Shown here piece after piece: positions 35,925 through 44,695 of a stretch of 64,000 bases of DNA; within the stretch, counting starts at the first letter, position 1; every line of letters starts with the position of its first letter. Both the position numbers and the translations under genes were made by a program. The stretch lies in NCBI GenBank assembly GCA_039025235.1, contig JBCCOS010000009.1, forward strand, positions 62,001-126,000, in the 5' to 3' direction. The DNA comes from MED-G105 sp039025235 (lineage in GTDB: Bacteria; Pseudomonadota; Alphaproteobacteria; Caulobacterales; Parvularculaceae). The notes under the pieces were generated by a model. It was not told the origin of the DNA. It worked only from the letters and a program-made list of their open reading frames with translations, and searched no databases.

Positions 35925-36971
35925 CTAGCGCATCACGTAGGCCGTCAGCGGATCGCTGCCCCATAAACGTTCATCAAAGACGGCCCATCCCCGAACCTGC
36001 TTCGTTGTGAGAAAAACCCATTCTCGTCCTTCATCATCTTCACGTGTCTTTCCAAGTCTTGCAAAAACGCCAGGCGCGAGTGTCGCGCGCTGCGTTGCAT
36101 CATGTGAGCGGTCAGCGTGCAATGTCGTTGTTTCGAGGATGAGCACGTGCGACGGATTGCGAATGGTAGTGCTATAGACCCAGCATTCGTCGCCTTGCGC
36201 ATCGCGAACCTTTCGCCAATGGTCGTTTGACTCTGCAATGACAAGGAGAGGAACGCCGGGGCGCTGGAAGGTGTAAGCAATATCATGACCGAGGCTTGGG
36301 CCCTTACGACAGTTGGTGCGCTTTCCCTTTGCCGATACAAATCGTGGCACAGGATACCCCGAGTACGTATCGTACCGCACTGATACAGGCTTTGATGACG
36401 CTTCACCTGTTGCGCCTTTTGCAGCGTCAATCGAGAGGTTTTCAGGCCCATCATGAGGAAGACGGACATAACCCCGGTCCTGATTTCTTAAGTCATGATC
36501 ACTAAAGCCCTGATCACTAAAGTGATCATCACCCAGGGTTTCATGACCCAAATTTTCATGAGCCAAGTTATCCGGGAACTTCGACAACATCGTCCGCGTG
36601 GTTCCGCCCCCGCCAATTCTCGCTTTTAATGAGGGGGTAGGAATTCGCACATTGCTCCGTTGCACATTTCCCAGTTGCCTATTGCCCAGTTGCCCATTGC
36701 CCAGTGACGCAAGAGCGCTTTCAGTTTCCCGAGAATCCAATTGATCGCGTTCAAACAGGCCAGAAGTTGTTTTCGCTAGATTGTCTTGGGCCAAGGACCG
36801 GTCAATCGACTTTCCTGGCGACGATGCTGCTGCGACCGCGCCAGCCATCAAAGCACAAGCGAAAACACCTACGCCTGCACGTTTGACAAAGGCTGACTTT
36901 ATCAAGCCTTCATCCTTAGACTGTTGAGCGTGGGTAAGAGCGTGCTGACGGGAAAATTGAGGGCGTGACAT
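35925..36971 (-). CDS. Secreted/anchored bacterial SH3-domain protein
   Basis: This 348-residue protein has a basic N-terminus and hydrophobic segment (about 31-52) acting as signal or anchor. A repetitive, polar linker follows (about 85-170) with QLGN and FSDxxFSDHDL phrases, whose DNA carries direct and inverted GATCACTAAAG copies. Two SH3-like domains end the protein (about 210-275, NCRKGPSLGHDIAYTF; and 280-345, VRGWAVFDERLWG). Such proteins commonly bind the cell wall. It is divergent from a 2-hydroxyacid dehydrogenase gene, a pairing I recall from other Alphaproteobacteria. Two CtrA-type boxes lie 12 and 55 bases upstream of its start. Confidence 0.8.
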   Translation of the reverse strand: MSRPQFSRQHALTHAQQSKDEGLIKSAFVKRAGVGVFACALMAGAVAAASSPGKSIDRSLAQDNLAKTTSGLFERDQLDSRETESALASLGNGQLGNRQLGNVQRSNVRIPTPSLKARIGGGGTTRTMLSKFPDNLAHENLGHETLGDDHFSDQGFSDHDLRNQDRGYVRLPHDGPENLSIDAAKGATGEASSKPVSVRYDTYSGYPVPRFVSAKGKRTNCRKGPSLGHDIAYTFQRPGVPLLVIAESNDHWRKVRDAQGDECWVYSTTIRNPSHVLILETTTLHADRSHDATQRATLAPGVFARLGKTREDDEGREWVFLTTKQVRGWAVFDERLWGSDPLTAYVMR

Positions 36972-36982
36972 TGGAAAATACG

Positions 36983-36997
36983 TTAACCGAGCGTTAC
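36983..36997. promoter_or_regulatory. CtrA-type box, one mismatch
   Basis: TTAA-CCGAGCG-TTAC matches the TTAA-N7-TTAA consensus of the alphaproteobacterial cell-cycle regulator CtrA at seven of eight positions. It is 12 bases upstream of the SH3-protein start, a position suited to repression of that gene. Confidence 0.5.
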
Positions 36998-37025
36998 CAG
37001 ACGCGATGTTTTCGGCCCATGCATA

Positions 37026-37040
37026 TTAACACCTGGTTAA
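37026..37040. promoter_or_regulatory. CtrA-type box, perfect
   Basis: TTAA-CACCTGG-TTAA followed by C is an exact match to the CtrA consensus. With the neighbouring box it forms a pair about 43 bases apart between the divergent SH3-protein and 2-hydroxyacid dehydrogenase genes. The rest of 36972-37334 shows no gene, and a weak hairpin (CTCC...GGAG) lies near 37291-37308. Confidence 0.55.
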
Positions 37041-37334
37041 CTGCGCTCTAATTTGCCGGAGAAAACGGGCATTCCACAATGATGTTACCGATCAATGGTC
37101 GCAGTCGCTTTTCCCCGATATATTGGTGTTTTCGCACGACAGAAACGTCGATACGACAATTCAGAAAAAGCAGACACTAAGAGTAAAAACCTTGCTTGAC
37201 GGAAATAGGGTCAACATCGATCACTTGAAAGCGACGCACCATGGCGTCAAAGTGCGCTGATAAATTTTTGAAATAAAAGCGTTGCTGGCACTCCAAACTC
37301 CTATGGAGTGGGCGCATCGCGCGAACGGGCGGAC

Positions 37335-38324
37335 ATGTCGAACAATACGCTTAAAGTCGCGGTAACGAGAAAACTCCCGAGCACAATTGAAGCGCGGCTG
37401 TCTGACCTATTCGAAACGACGCTCAATGCCAACGATAAACCACTGACTCGCGATACGCTCCTAGAACTCACGCATTCCCATGACGTTCTTGCCGCGACCT
37501 TAGGCGACCAACTTGATGCCAGCTTTTTTGACGCGGCGGGCGAGCGCACGAAATTGATTGCGAACTTTGGCTCTGGTGTCGACCACATCAATGTGGCCGC
37601 CGCAGCAAAGCGTGGGGTGACCGTCACCAATACGCCCTCAGTTCTTGCCGAAGATGCCGCGGACATGGCCATGGGCCTGATCCTTGCTGTCCCCCGCCGC
37701 ATGGTAGAAGGCGTAAAAGCTTTAGAGAACGGCAGCTTTAAAGGGTGGTCACCGACCTGGATGTTGGGTAAGCGCGTGCGCGGAAAAAAGCTTGGCATCA
37801 TCGGCCTCGGTCGCGTGGGCCAGGCCGTTGCGATCAGGGCACGGGCCTTCGGTCTGTCGATCCACTACCATAACCGCAAGCCCATTAATCCACATGTGGA
37901 AGAGGACTTACAAGCGACCTTTTGGGATAGCCTTGACCAAATGCTCGCCCATATGGATATTGTTTCGATCAATTGTCCGCACACGCCAGCCACTTACCAT
38001 TTGATGTCACGTCGTCGCCTCGGCATGCTGCAACCCCATGCCTATATCGTGAATGTTTCTCGCGGCGACATTATCGATGAGGATGCCATGGCTGAAATGA
38101 TCGCTGATGGCCGCCTTGCCGGCGCTGGGCTTGACGTCTTTGAAAACGAACCGTCCCCGAATGAAAAATTGCTCAATGCGCCAAACGTCGTGCTGCTCCC
38201 CCATATGGCTTCCGCCACAATCGAAAGCCGCGTAGAGATGGGTGAACGTGTGCTGATTAATATAAAAATGTTTGCTGATGGGCATAAACCGCCAGACCGT
38301 ATCATTGTCGGCCTTGGCAGTTAG
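37335..38324 (+). CDS. D-isomer-specific 2-hydroxyacid dehydrogenase, glyoxylate reductase-like
   Basis: This 329-residue NAD(P)-dependent enzyme probably reduces glyoxylate or hydroxypyruvate. The Rossmann motif is LGIIGLGRVGQAVAIRARAFG, the catalytic Arg lies in NVSRGDIIDE, the Glu in FENEP and the His in LPHMASATIESR. The substrate loop has FGSGVDHINV. ATG 37335 matches the usual family start; a GTG at 37308 is possible but lacks a ribosome site. It is divergent from the SH3-domain gene across two CtrA-type boxes. The serA gene here is a distant paralogue with extra domains. Confidence 0.9.
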   Translation: MSNNTLKVAVTRKLPSTIEARLSDLFETTLNANDKPLTRDTLLELTHSHDVLAATLGDQLDASFFDAAGERTKLIANFGSGVDHINVAAAAKRGVTVTNTPSVLAEDAADMAMGLILAVPRRMVEGVKALENGSFKGWSPTWMLGKRVRGKKLGIIGLGRVGQAVAIRARAFGLSIHYHNRKPINPHVEEDLQATFWDSLDQMLAHMDIVSINCPHTPATYHLMSRRRLGMLQPHAYIVNVSRGDIIDEDAMAEMIADGRLAGAGLDVFENEPSPNEKLLNAPNVVLLPHMASATIESRVEMGERVLINIKMFADGHKPPDRIIVGLGS

Positions 38325-38407
38325 TTTCCGCGATTTGCAACAGAGAGATTTTTGATCGATTTGCGGATTTTATGTTGAAGGTCGGCGATTGAATCAGAAA
38401 CAATTTA

Positions 38408-38507
38408 GAGCATTTCCAAGCCAAGTGTGTGCGGTTGGCGTTAAGGAAATGCGTAAAAACAAAGACTTAAAGCCTCGTCCCGATTCCAATTGAAGTGTCG
38501 ACGCTTT
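38408..38507 (+). repeat. Dispersed two-hairpin element, family A copy 6
   Basis: A complete copy: GCATTTCC, GCCAA, GTGTGTGCGG, TTGGC, GGAAATGC, then the linker and second module ending in GACGCTTT. Its end overlaps the stop codon (38506-38508) of the convergent membrane-protein gene. Confidence 0.88.
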
Positions 38508-40080
38508 AACTGCCGCCATATATATCATCGGATGCGCGCGAACGCCTAAACCCATAATAACCCCTAAGCCACCAACGATCAGGGTATTTGAACACTTGCT
38601 TCCACCAAACCCCGTGCTCTCCCCATTCCCGGCGGCCGACCAAACACCGAAGATTGTCGATTAACGCGATATCACCACGTCGCAGGCGGATTGGGGTTGC
38701 CTTTTCGCTAACGATGTTGATCGCACCTGCAAGAATCGCAAGGGCTGCAAGTTCTTTCGTTCGACCTGAAGAATCCAAGTCGGACCAATTGATTCGATTT
38801 GGATCCCACTTCAAGGCCCAATCTGGCGGGAGCGGTGTGCCCTCTTCGTCTAAGGAACCGTCATTCAAGTCACGCAATAACGGGCTTTGCTCAACGCCCC
38901 CTTCAGACGTTGGCTGCAAGGTGGATTGACCCCGTTGTTCGTAGAGACCAATTGGTTCCTGTTTGAGTAATTCAATTGCCTCATCAGCGCGTTGCTGACA
39001 CATTTGTCGGCTTTCATCGCTATCGCTGCTAAATTCATTAGGGTGTAAACGGACGACCGCCTCAGGAAAGGCAGCGACAACATCTTTTGCAGATATCGTA
39101 TAAACCGGAGCCAGCATTGGATTCTCAAGGCCCATTATGACCCTGAATAATGCCGTTTCATTGATTGAGGAATCCCGGGATGGATCTGGCCAACGATAGT
39201 GAGCCGCGCCAGTCTTGAATCTCGGCGGCAAATCTTCGTGGTCGATGAGCGTTGTTTGTTGTCGCTCAAAGTTTGTCACATAATTTCTGCGCCATTTGTT
39301 TCCAGCGAGCGTCTCATCCCTCAGCTCAGCACCAAGCGCATCGAACAATAATGATACTCTTATGGCATTTCGATACCCTCGAGCATTTCGATAGTATCCC
39401 GTATACTGATCTTCAAAAATTGCCTTGCGAAATTTCTCGTCGTTTGGTGGTTGAAACCACTTCAGTATATAGAGCAGTTGATATTTTCGTTCTGCAAAAT
39501 TGCGTATGATAATAGTGCCTTGATCACCGGGTGTTTTTTGCCGCTGTTTTAAGACTTCTCTAACTTTATCCGGAAACAAATCAATCGGCTCTTTTTTATA
39601 AGCAAGAATGTGAGCATTTCGAACTTGCTCAGGGCTTTGCCGAAGCCACCCTTCAACAATGTCTAAAAGCTTCTTCTTATTTTTACCGGACCCGCTTATT
39701 TTAATTAAGAGCAGAACCAACCGTCCACTGCGTTGCAGCGAGCCGAAATATAACAAGCCACTAATTATAAAAACCGCTGCTGGCAGGGTACCAAACACCA
39801 GAGGTTTTGCCGCAATAAAATCCAACAAGGTGATTATCTGTGGGGGGCACCCTTCAATTTGTGTTAACAAACCCAATAATGCCGGAAAGCCGATACTAGA
39901 AATAATATATCCAAACACGATAGACGCTAATACAACAACCGGATAAATCGCCGTTCGCAGCGAGTCTGCCTTTTGATTAAAGTTTTGATCCGCAAGTATG
40001 AGCCTAACAAATACACGTTTTGCGATACGCTTTTGACTGCGCCTGTCTACTGGGTTTAATTTGATTTCAGTGGGCTTCAT
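38506..40080 (-). CDS. Membrane protein with degenerate TauD-like C-terminal domain
   Basis: The 524-residue protein starts at ATG 40080 behind GGGGGAG. A basic N-terminus is followed by two membrane segments (about 44-72 and 93-114), then about 400 soluble residues. I recognise no family for the whole. The C-terminal part resembles clavaminate-synthase/TauD-type Fe(II)-oxoglutarate oxygenases in layout: LFRVIMGLENPM with a following DVVAAFPEAVV helix, then RRGDIALIDNLRCLVGRREW (468-486) and RWWLRGYY (502-509), like the GDxxxxDNRRxxHGR...RW..R.Y ending of that family. The metal-binding His would be Val481, so it may be inactive. It is divergent from a photolyase-family gene. Confidence 0.6.
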   Translation of the reverse strand: MKPTEIKLNPVDRRSQKRIAKRVFVRLILADQNFNQKADSLRTAIYPVVVLASIVFGYIISSIGFPALLGLLTQIEGCPPQIITLLDFIAAKPLVFGTLPAAVFIISGLLYFGSLQRSGRLVLLLIKISGSGKNKKKLLDIVEGWLRQSPEQVRNAHILAYKKEPIDLFPDKVREVLKQRQKTPGDQGTIIIRNFAERKYQLLYILKWFQPPNDEKFRKAIFEDQYTGYYRNARGYRNAIRVSLLFDALGAELRDETLAGNKWRRNYVTNFERQQTTLIDHEDLPPRFKTGAAHYRWPDPSRDSSINETALFRVIMGLENPMLAPVYTISAKDVVAAFPEAVVRLHPNEFSSDSDESRQMCQQRADEAIELLKQEPIGLYEQRGQSTLQPTSEGGVEQSPLLRDLNDGSLDEEGTPLPPDWALKWDPNRINWSDLDSSGRTKELAALAILAGAINIVSEKATPIRLRRGDIALIDNLRCLVGRREWGEHGVWWKQVFKYPDRWWLRGYYGFRRSRASDDIYGGS

Positions 40081-40271
40081 ACTCCCCCGCGTATTTCTCA
40101 CTGCTATAAGAAAATGATAGCAGTTGAACTGACTTGGCAAAAGTAGTATTTCCGTCACATGTTCAAGTGGCTTTAGGAGCAATCGTCGGCTCCTTGTCGT
40201 TTTTATATGTTGTTTTTGTGCCGCAGCTGTCGCGGTTTTCATCGCCCATAGGCCCGACCTATAAAGGGTGC

Positions 40272-41726
40272 ATGACCGAAGCTACTCTCATTTACCCGCA
40301 TCAATTGTTTCATACATCGCCAGCGCTTCACAAAACGCGGCTCGTTTATCTTATCGAGGAAGCGCTCATCCTAACCCACAATCCGATTCACCGCGCGAAG
40401 CTTGTTTTTCACAAACTCTCAATGGATGGCTATCAGGAGAAACTAGAAAAGGCGGGATATACCGTCACGCGCCTTACCATTGGAAAACATCCAAAGACGG
40501 AAGATGTCTTCAAGCGACTAAGGCGGGACAAAGTAAAATGCCTACATATCGCTGACACCACTGACACTTATTTGGAGAACGCAATCTCCGACAGCGGCAT
40601 TGAACGAATTTGGTATGACACACCCCTTTTTATTCTTGGCAAGGAGGAAGCCGAAATCCGCTTTAAAAAATCAAAGCGGTTCATGGCGTCTTTTTACAAG
40701 CAGCTTAGAAAAGACAAAGGCATTCTTATTGAAGGGGATAACGAACCCACAGGGGGTAAGTGGAGTTATGATGAGGACAATCGCCAGAAGATTCCAAAAG
40801 GAACACCCCTCCCTGAGGATATAACCTTTCATCAGAATAAGGATATTGAGGATGCCATTAAATGGGCGAAGAGCATTGATGCCGAGGCATATGGGGATGC
40901 CGTGTCCTGGCTTCCAACCACACATCGGGCGGCAACAACCTACCTCAAAAACTTTTTGAAAACGCGGTTTTACGACTTTGGCCCCTATGAGGATGCCATG
41001 ACGACCGAGGGCATTCGGCTTTGGCATTCAACCTTGTCGCCCCTGATCAATGTGGGCCTCCTCACGCCGCAACAGGTTCTCGATGAAGCGCTCGCTTATG
41101 CAACACAAAACGACATTCCCTTGAACTCATTAGAAGGCTTTGTCAGACAGATCATCGGCTGGCGCGAATTCATCCGTGCAAGTTATGAAGTTGACGGATC
41201 AAAAATGCGCAGCAGCAATTTCTGGAAGCACAAAAGAAAACTCAACAATGGTTTTTGGACAGGTGATACCGGTGTTCTGCCGGTCGACCATGCCATCAAA
41301 ACAGCACTCTCTTATGGTTATAACCACCATATCGAACGACTGATGGTGATGGGCAATTTTATGCTTCTTGCTCAATTTCATCCGGATGAGGTCTATCGCT
41401 GGTTTATGGGGTTATATCTCGATGCCTATGACTGGGTTATGGTGCCCAATGTCTATGGCATGAGTCAATTTGCCGATGGCGGTAGCTTCGCCACCAAGCC
41501 CTATATCAGCGGGGCAAATTACATCAGAAAAATGTCAGACTTTAAACGGGGCGAATGGGAAGATATTTGGACAGCCCTCTATTGGAACTTTATCAACGAG
41601 CATATCGAGGTGTTTAAAAACAATCATCGCCTATCGATGATGCCACGCACTTTAGCACGCATGAAAGACGATACCCGCACGAAGCACTTCGCCACGGCCA
41701 AGAAATTTTTGTCGAAGTCTGCGTGA
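40272..41726 (+). CDS. Photolyase/cryptochrome family protein, FeS-BCP-like but without cluster cysteines
   Basis: This 484-residue flavoprotein is related to the prokaryotic (6-4) photolyase/cryptochrome group (COG3046; PhrB, CryB). Hallmarks are the N-terminal LIYPHQLF, EGFVRQIIGWREFIR, HHIERLMVMGNFML, and DAYDWVMVPNVYGMSQFADGG. Characterised members bind FAD and a lumazine antenna and hold a 4Fe-4S cluster through four cysteines in the C-terminal half. Here the only cysteine is Cys90, and the position usually Cys in the KGxWC motif is Glu (KRGEWEDIW). The ATG at 40272 fits the family start. It is probably a light-dependent DNA-repair enzyme or blue-light sensor. Confidence 0.88.
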   Translation: MTEATLIYPHQLFHTSPALHKTRLVYLIEEALILTHNPIHRAKLVFHKLSMDGYQEKLEKAGYTVTRLTIGKHPKTEDVFKRLRRDKVKCLHIADTTDTYLENAISDSGIERIWYDTPLFILGKEEAEIRFKKSKRFMASFYKQLRKDKGILIEGDNEPTGGKWSYDEDNRQKIPKGTPLPEDITFHQNKDIEDAIKWAKSIDAEAYGDAVSWLPTTHRAATTYLKNFLKTRFYDFGPYEDAMTTEGIRLWHSTLSPLINVGLLTPQQVLDEALAYATQNDIPLNSLEGFVRQIIGWREFIRASYEVDGSKMRSSNFWKHKRKLNNGFWTGDTGVLPVDHAIKTALSYGYNHHIERLMVMGNFMLLAQFHPDEVYRWFMGLYLDAYDWVMVPNVYGMSQFADGGSFATKPYISGANYIRKMSDFKRGEWEDIWTALYWNFINEHIEVFKNNHRLSMMPRTLARMKDDTRTKHFATAKKFLSKSA

Positions 41727-41803
41727 ATTCCAAAGTACCCTGAATATATCAGTATAATACTTTAAAATTTAGGCGACAATAAAAGTGCGGTGAGGCTTAA
41801 TTG

Positions 41804-41911
41804 TTAGAGCCTGTTGCAGCAAAAGTGGATCACCGGTTTTGCGGTTCGCAACAGGTTCCAACGAGACTCTAGAGCCGTTTTCTGAATCAGCTTTAATGCA
41901 AACGGCTCTAG
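41804..41911 (-). repeat. Family A-type element with fully covaried stems
   Basis: The layout is the same as other copies but with different stems: outer CCTGTTGC/GCAACAGG, inner CAAAA/TTTTG, loop GTGGATCACCGG, then a second hairpin AGAGCCGTTT...AAACGGCTCT. The end provides the TAG stop codon of moeB (41908-41910). Confidence 0.8.
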
Positions 41912-42693
41912 TCATCAGCTTCCGATTGGATGAGCCTTTCCAGCCCCTTACAGGCAAGACATTCCGGATCCCGGGGGAGCTGGACGCGCCGGAACTCAAG
42001 CGACAACGCATCATAAATCAAGAGCGATCCTGCGAGACCAACACCGATGCCTAAGATCTCTTTGATGGCCTCCAACGCCGCCAGTGACCCCATCACACCC
42101 GCCAGCGGGCCAAGAACGCCTTCTTCTTCACAATTATAGATGTCATCCTGATCCGGAAGATTAGGCACTAGGCATCGATAGCAGGGCAAGTCGCCAGCGT
42201 AGGGCTTAAATAAAGAAAGCTGCCCAGAGAAACGGCCGATCGCTGCTGATAGCAAGGGCGTCCTTGTGGCGATGGCCGCCTCGTTCAGGGCATAGCGTGC
42301 CTCAAAGCTATCAACCCCTTCTATAACAAGGTCGTAATCGGGGAAGTATTTTCGCCCAAGTGGTTCACCAAGCTTGGCCTTTATAACGTCAACATGAACA
42401 TCAGGGTTCAGCGCTTTAATCGCGTCAGCGGCGACGCTTCCCTTGTCCCGATCCACGTCATTCATCTTATAGATGACTTGGCGTTGAAGATTTGAAAGGG
42501 CAACGGTATCGTTATCAGCAATACCAATATGCCCGATTCCTGCCGCCGCAAGATATTGGATGATGGGCGCACCGAGACCGCCAGCACCAACAATCAGCAC
42601 ACGGGTTTTCAGAAGTCTTTGCTGCCCTTGCGCCCCAACTTCACGCAACAAAATATGCCGGAGGTAGCGCTCGCTTTGTTCGGGTGTGAGCAT
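41908..42693 (-). CDS. moeB: Molybdopterin-synthase adenylyltransferase MoeB (ThiF/E1 family)
   Basis: MoeB adenylates the C-terminal glycine of MoaD so that sulfur can be loaded for molybdopterin synthesis. The 261-residue protein has RYLRHILLREVGAQGQQRL, the ATP-binding VLIVGAGGLGAPIIQYLAAAG, DNDTVALSNLQRQVIY, and two CxxC zinc pairs (CYRC; CLAC). The Cys of YNCEEEGVLGPLAG corresponds to the region of the E1 cysteine. A ThiF role in thiamin sulfur transfer is possible, since the two families overlap. It is 49 bases after dut on the same strand, so probably cotranscribed. Confidence 0.92.
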   Translation of the reverse strand: MLTPEQSERYLRHILLREVGAQGQQRLLKTRVLIVGAGGLGAPIIQYLAAAGIGHIGIADNDTVALSNLQRQVIYKMNDVDRDKGSVAADAIKALNPDVHVDVIKAKLGEPLGRKYFPDYDLVIEGVDSFEARYALNEAAIATRTPLLSAAIGRFSGQLSLFKPYAGDLPCYRCLVPNLPDQDDIYNCEEEGVLGPLAGVMGSLAALEAIKEILGIGVGLAGSLLIYDALSLEFRRVQLPRDPECLACKGLERLIQSEADD

Positions 42694-42742
42694 GGTCCTA
42701 ACGAATGATCAATGTGGGATCCTCTGCTCCCATCAAAGTAAA

Positions 42743-43327
42743 TTAACCCCTCGTTCCATCAGTCGTTGGACGGAACGGGTTTGACGATGCATCAGCCTCT
42801 GTCACGCCGCCTGTGGAACCAAAGCCGCCTTCGCCGCGCGCTGTCTCATCGAGGTTGTCCGCCGCTTCAAACGCCGCTTGATAGACCGGCGCAAAGACGA
42901 TCTGCGCCATGCGATCGCCCCGGTTTAGGACGAACGGCTCAGTACCGTGATTGATCAGGATCACTTTCACCTCTCCGCGGTAATCAGCATCAATCGTACC
43001 AGGGGCATTGAGGCACGTGACACCCTGTTTCGCAGCAAGGCCAGAGCGAGGTCGAACCTGCGCTTCCCAACCAGGCGGTAACGCAAAGGCGAGCCCCGTT
43101 GGTGCAAGGGTGCGCTCTCCCGGCTGAAGCGTCAATGGCGCGCCATCTGGAAGAGCGGCCCGCACATCACATCCAGCCGCAAGATCGGTCTCGTAACTTG
43201 GCAAGGCAAGCCCCTCGCCATGGGGCAAGCGTTTAACACGAACCGTTAGCGGCGACGCGGCGCGCAGATGAACTCCGGGGCCGGTTTGCGAGTTGTCTTG
43301 CGTGTTGGGGTCAGTCTTTGAAGTCAT
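42743..43327 (-). CDS. dut: Deoxyuridine 5'-triphosphate nucleotidohydrolase
   Basis: dUTPase removes dUTP and makes dUMP for thymidylate synthesis. The 194-residue protein has all five trimeric-dUTPase motifs: AGCDVRA, PRSGLA, NAPGTIDADYRGEV, RGDRMAQ and RGEGGFGSTG. An N-terminal extension of about 30 polar residues and a C-terminal tail of about 20 residues go beyond the usual 150. ATG 43327 has AGGA upstream. It is followed by moeB and divergent from rlmN. Confidence 0.97.
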   Translation of the reverse strand: MTSKTDPNTQDNSQTGPGVHLRAASPLTVRVKRLPHGEGLALPSYETDLAAGCDVRAALPDGAPLTLQPGERTLAPTGLAFALPPGWEAQVRPRSGLAAKQGVTCLNAPGTIDADYRGEVKVILINHGTEPFVLNRGDRMAQIVFAPVYQAAFEAADNLDETARGEGGFGSTGGVTEADASSNPFRPTTDGTRG

Positions 43328-43491
43328 AGCGTTCCTATAGGCCAATGGCAGTCTTCAGCGAAAGGGTTAATCGCCGAATTGAGTCGTAACTCTAGTCGAA
43401 AACCAACCCCAAACGGCAAAAATAGACAAAATCGCCCAACGCCCGGACGACCCCTTTGAATTTGTTGCGCAAATCTATACTCATAAGGGTT

Positions 43492-44682
43492 ATGACCGTG
43501 CTTGATTTGAAATCGACAGCGCATGATTCGCGCAACCCGAATTCCAGCGCCCAGAATGCTAGCGCCGAAAACAGGCCGATGGATGTCATTGGGTTAAGTC
43601 GAACAGCGCTCGTCGAGGCGGTTATCGAACGCGCTGGCGTTGACCCCCAAAAGGCGAAAATGCGCGCAAGCCAGATTTGGCGTTGGGTCTACAGCGCTGG
43701 CGTCGCCGATTTTGAGCACATGACGGATATCGGCAAAGACCTGCGTCGCACCCTCGCCGATAGCTTTGTCATTGAGCGGCCCGACGTCGTCGAACGACAG
43801 GTCTCTGTTGATGGCACACGTAAGTATCTTCTGCGCTTTGCGCCAGGCATCGAAGTGGAAAGCGTCTTTATTCCAGACGTTGGACGATCCGGCGCCCTCT
43901 GCGTTTCGAGCCAAGTGGGATGCACCCTCACTTGCACGTTTTGCCATACTGGGACGCAACGCCTGGTCCGAAATCTGACAGCCGGCGAGATCGTTGGGCA
44001 GGTTCTTTTAGCCAAAGACGACCTCGGCGAGTGGCCGAGCGGCAAAGACCATCGAGCACTGACCAATATCGTCTTTATGGGCATGGGTGAGCCGCTCTAC
44101 AATCTTGATAATCTCGCAACAGCCATGGACATCCTATCAGAAGAACACGGCATTGCGATTTCACGGCGGCGCACCACGGTTTCGACGTCTGGCGTTGTCC
44201 CAGCCATGAAAACACTAGGCGAGCGCACCAATGCGATGCTGGCGATTTCACTACACGCCACACGAGATGATCTGCGTGATGAGCTTGTACCGATCAATAG
44301 AAAATATCCGATTGCTGAGCTCTTAGAAGCATGCCGCACCTATCCGGGCGTTAGCAATGCCCGCCGGATTACCTTCGAGTATGTGATGCTAAAAGGTGTG
44401 AATGATAGCTTGGCCGAGGCACGCGATCTTGTCCGTCTCTTAAAAAAGATACCAGCAAAAATTAACCTCATCCCTTTCAATCCTTGGCCCAACGCTCCCT
44501 ATGAATGTTCCAGTTGGGACCAAATTGAGGCGTTTGCTGATATCGTCAATCGCGCGGGCTATGCCTCGCCCATTCGCACACCGCGCGGCAGAGATATCTT
44601 AGCGGCATGCGGACAATTAAAGTCAACAAGCGTCAAAGAACGCGTGAGCAGGCGAAATCGATTAGGCGCCCCGGCCCCTTAA
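43492..44682 (+). CDS. rlmN: Dual-specificity RNA methyltransferase RlmN
   Basis: RlmN is a radical SAM enzyme that methylates C2 of A2503 in 23S rRNA and A37 in some tRNAs. The 396-residue protein carries the cluster motif CTLTCTFCHTG, MGMGEPLYNLDN, STSGVVPAM, SLHATRDDLRDELVPINRKYP and the C-terminal region with the second catalytic Cys (DILAACGQL). ATG 43492 has AAGGG upstream. It ends 13 bases from the convergent acyl-activating gene. Confidence 0.97.
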   Translation: MTVLDLKSTAHDSRNPNSSAQNASAENRPMDVIGLSRTALVEAVIERAGVDPQKAKMRASQIWRWVYSAGVADFEHMTDIGKDLRRTLADSFVIERPDVVERQVSVDGTRKYLLRFAPGIEVESVFIPDVGRSGALCVSSQVGCTLTCTFCHTGTQRLVRNLTAGEIVGQVLLAKDDLGEWPSGKDHRALTNIVFMGMGEPLYNLDNLATAMDILSEEHGIAISRRRTTVSTSGVVPAMKTLGERTNAMLAISLHATRDDLRDELVPINRKYPIAELLEACRTYPGVSNARRITFEYVMLKGVNDSLAEARDLVRLLKKIPAKINLIPFNPWPNAPYECSSWDQIEAFADIVNRAGYASPIRTPRGRDILAACGQLKSTSVKERVSRRNRLGAPAP

Positions 44683-44695
44683 ATCGGTTGCGACG

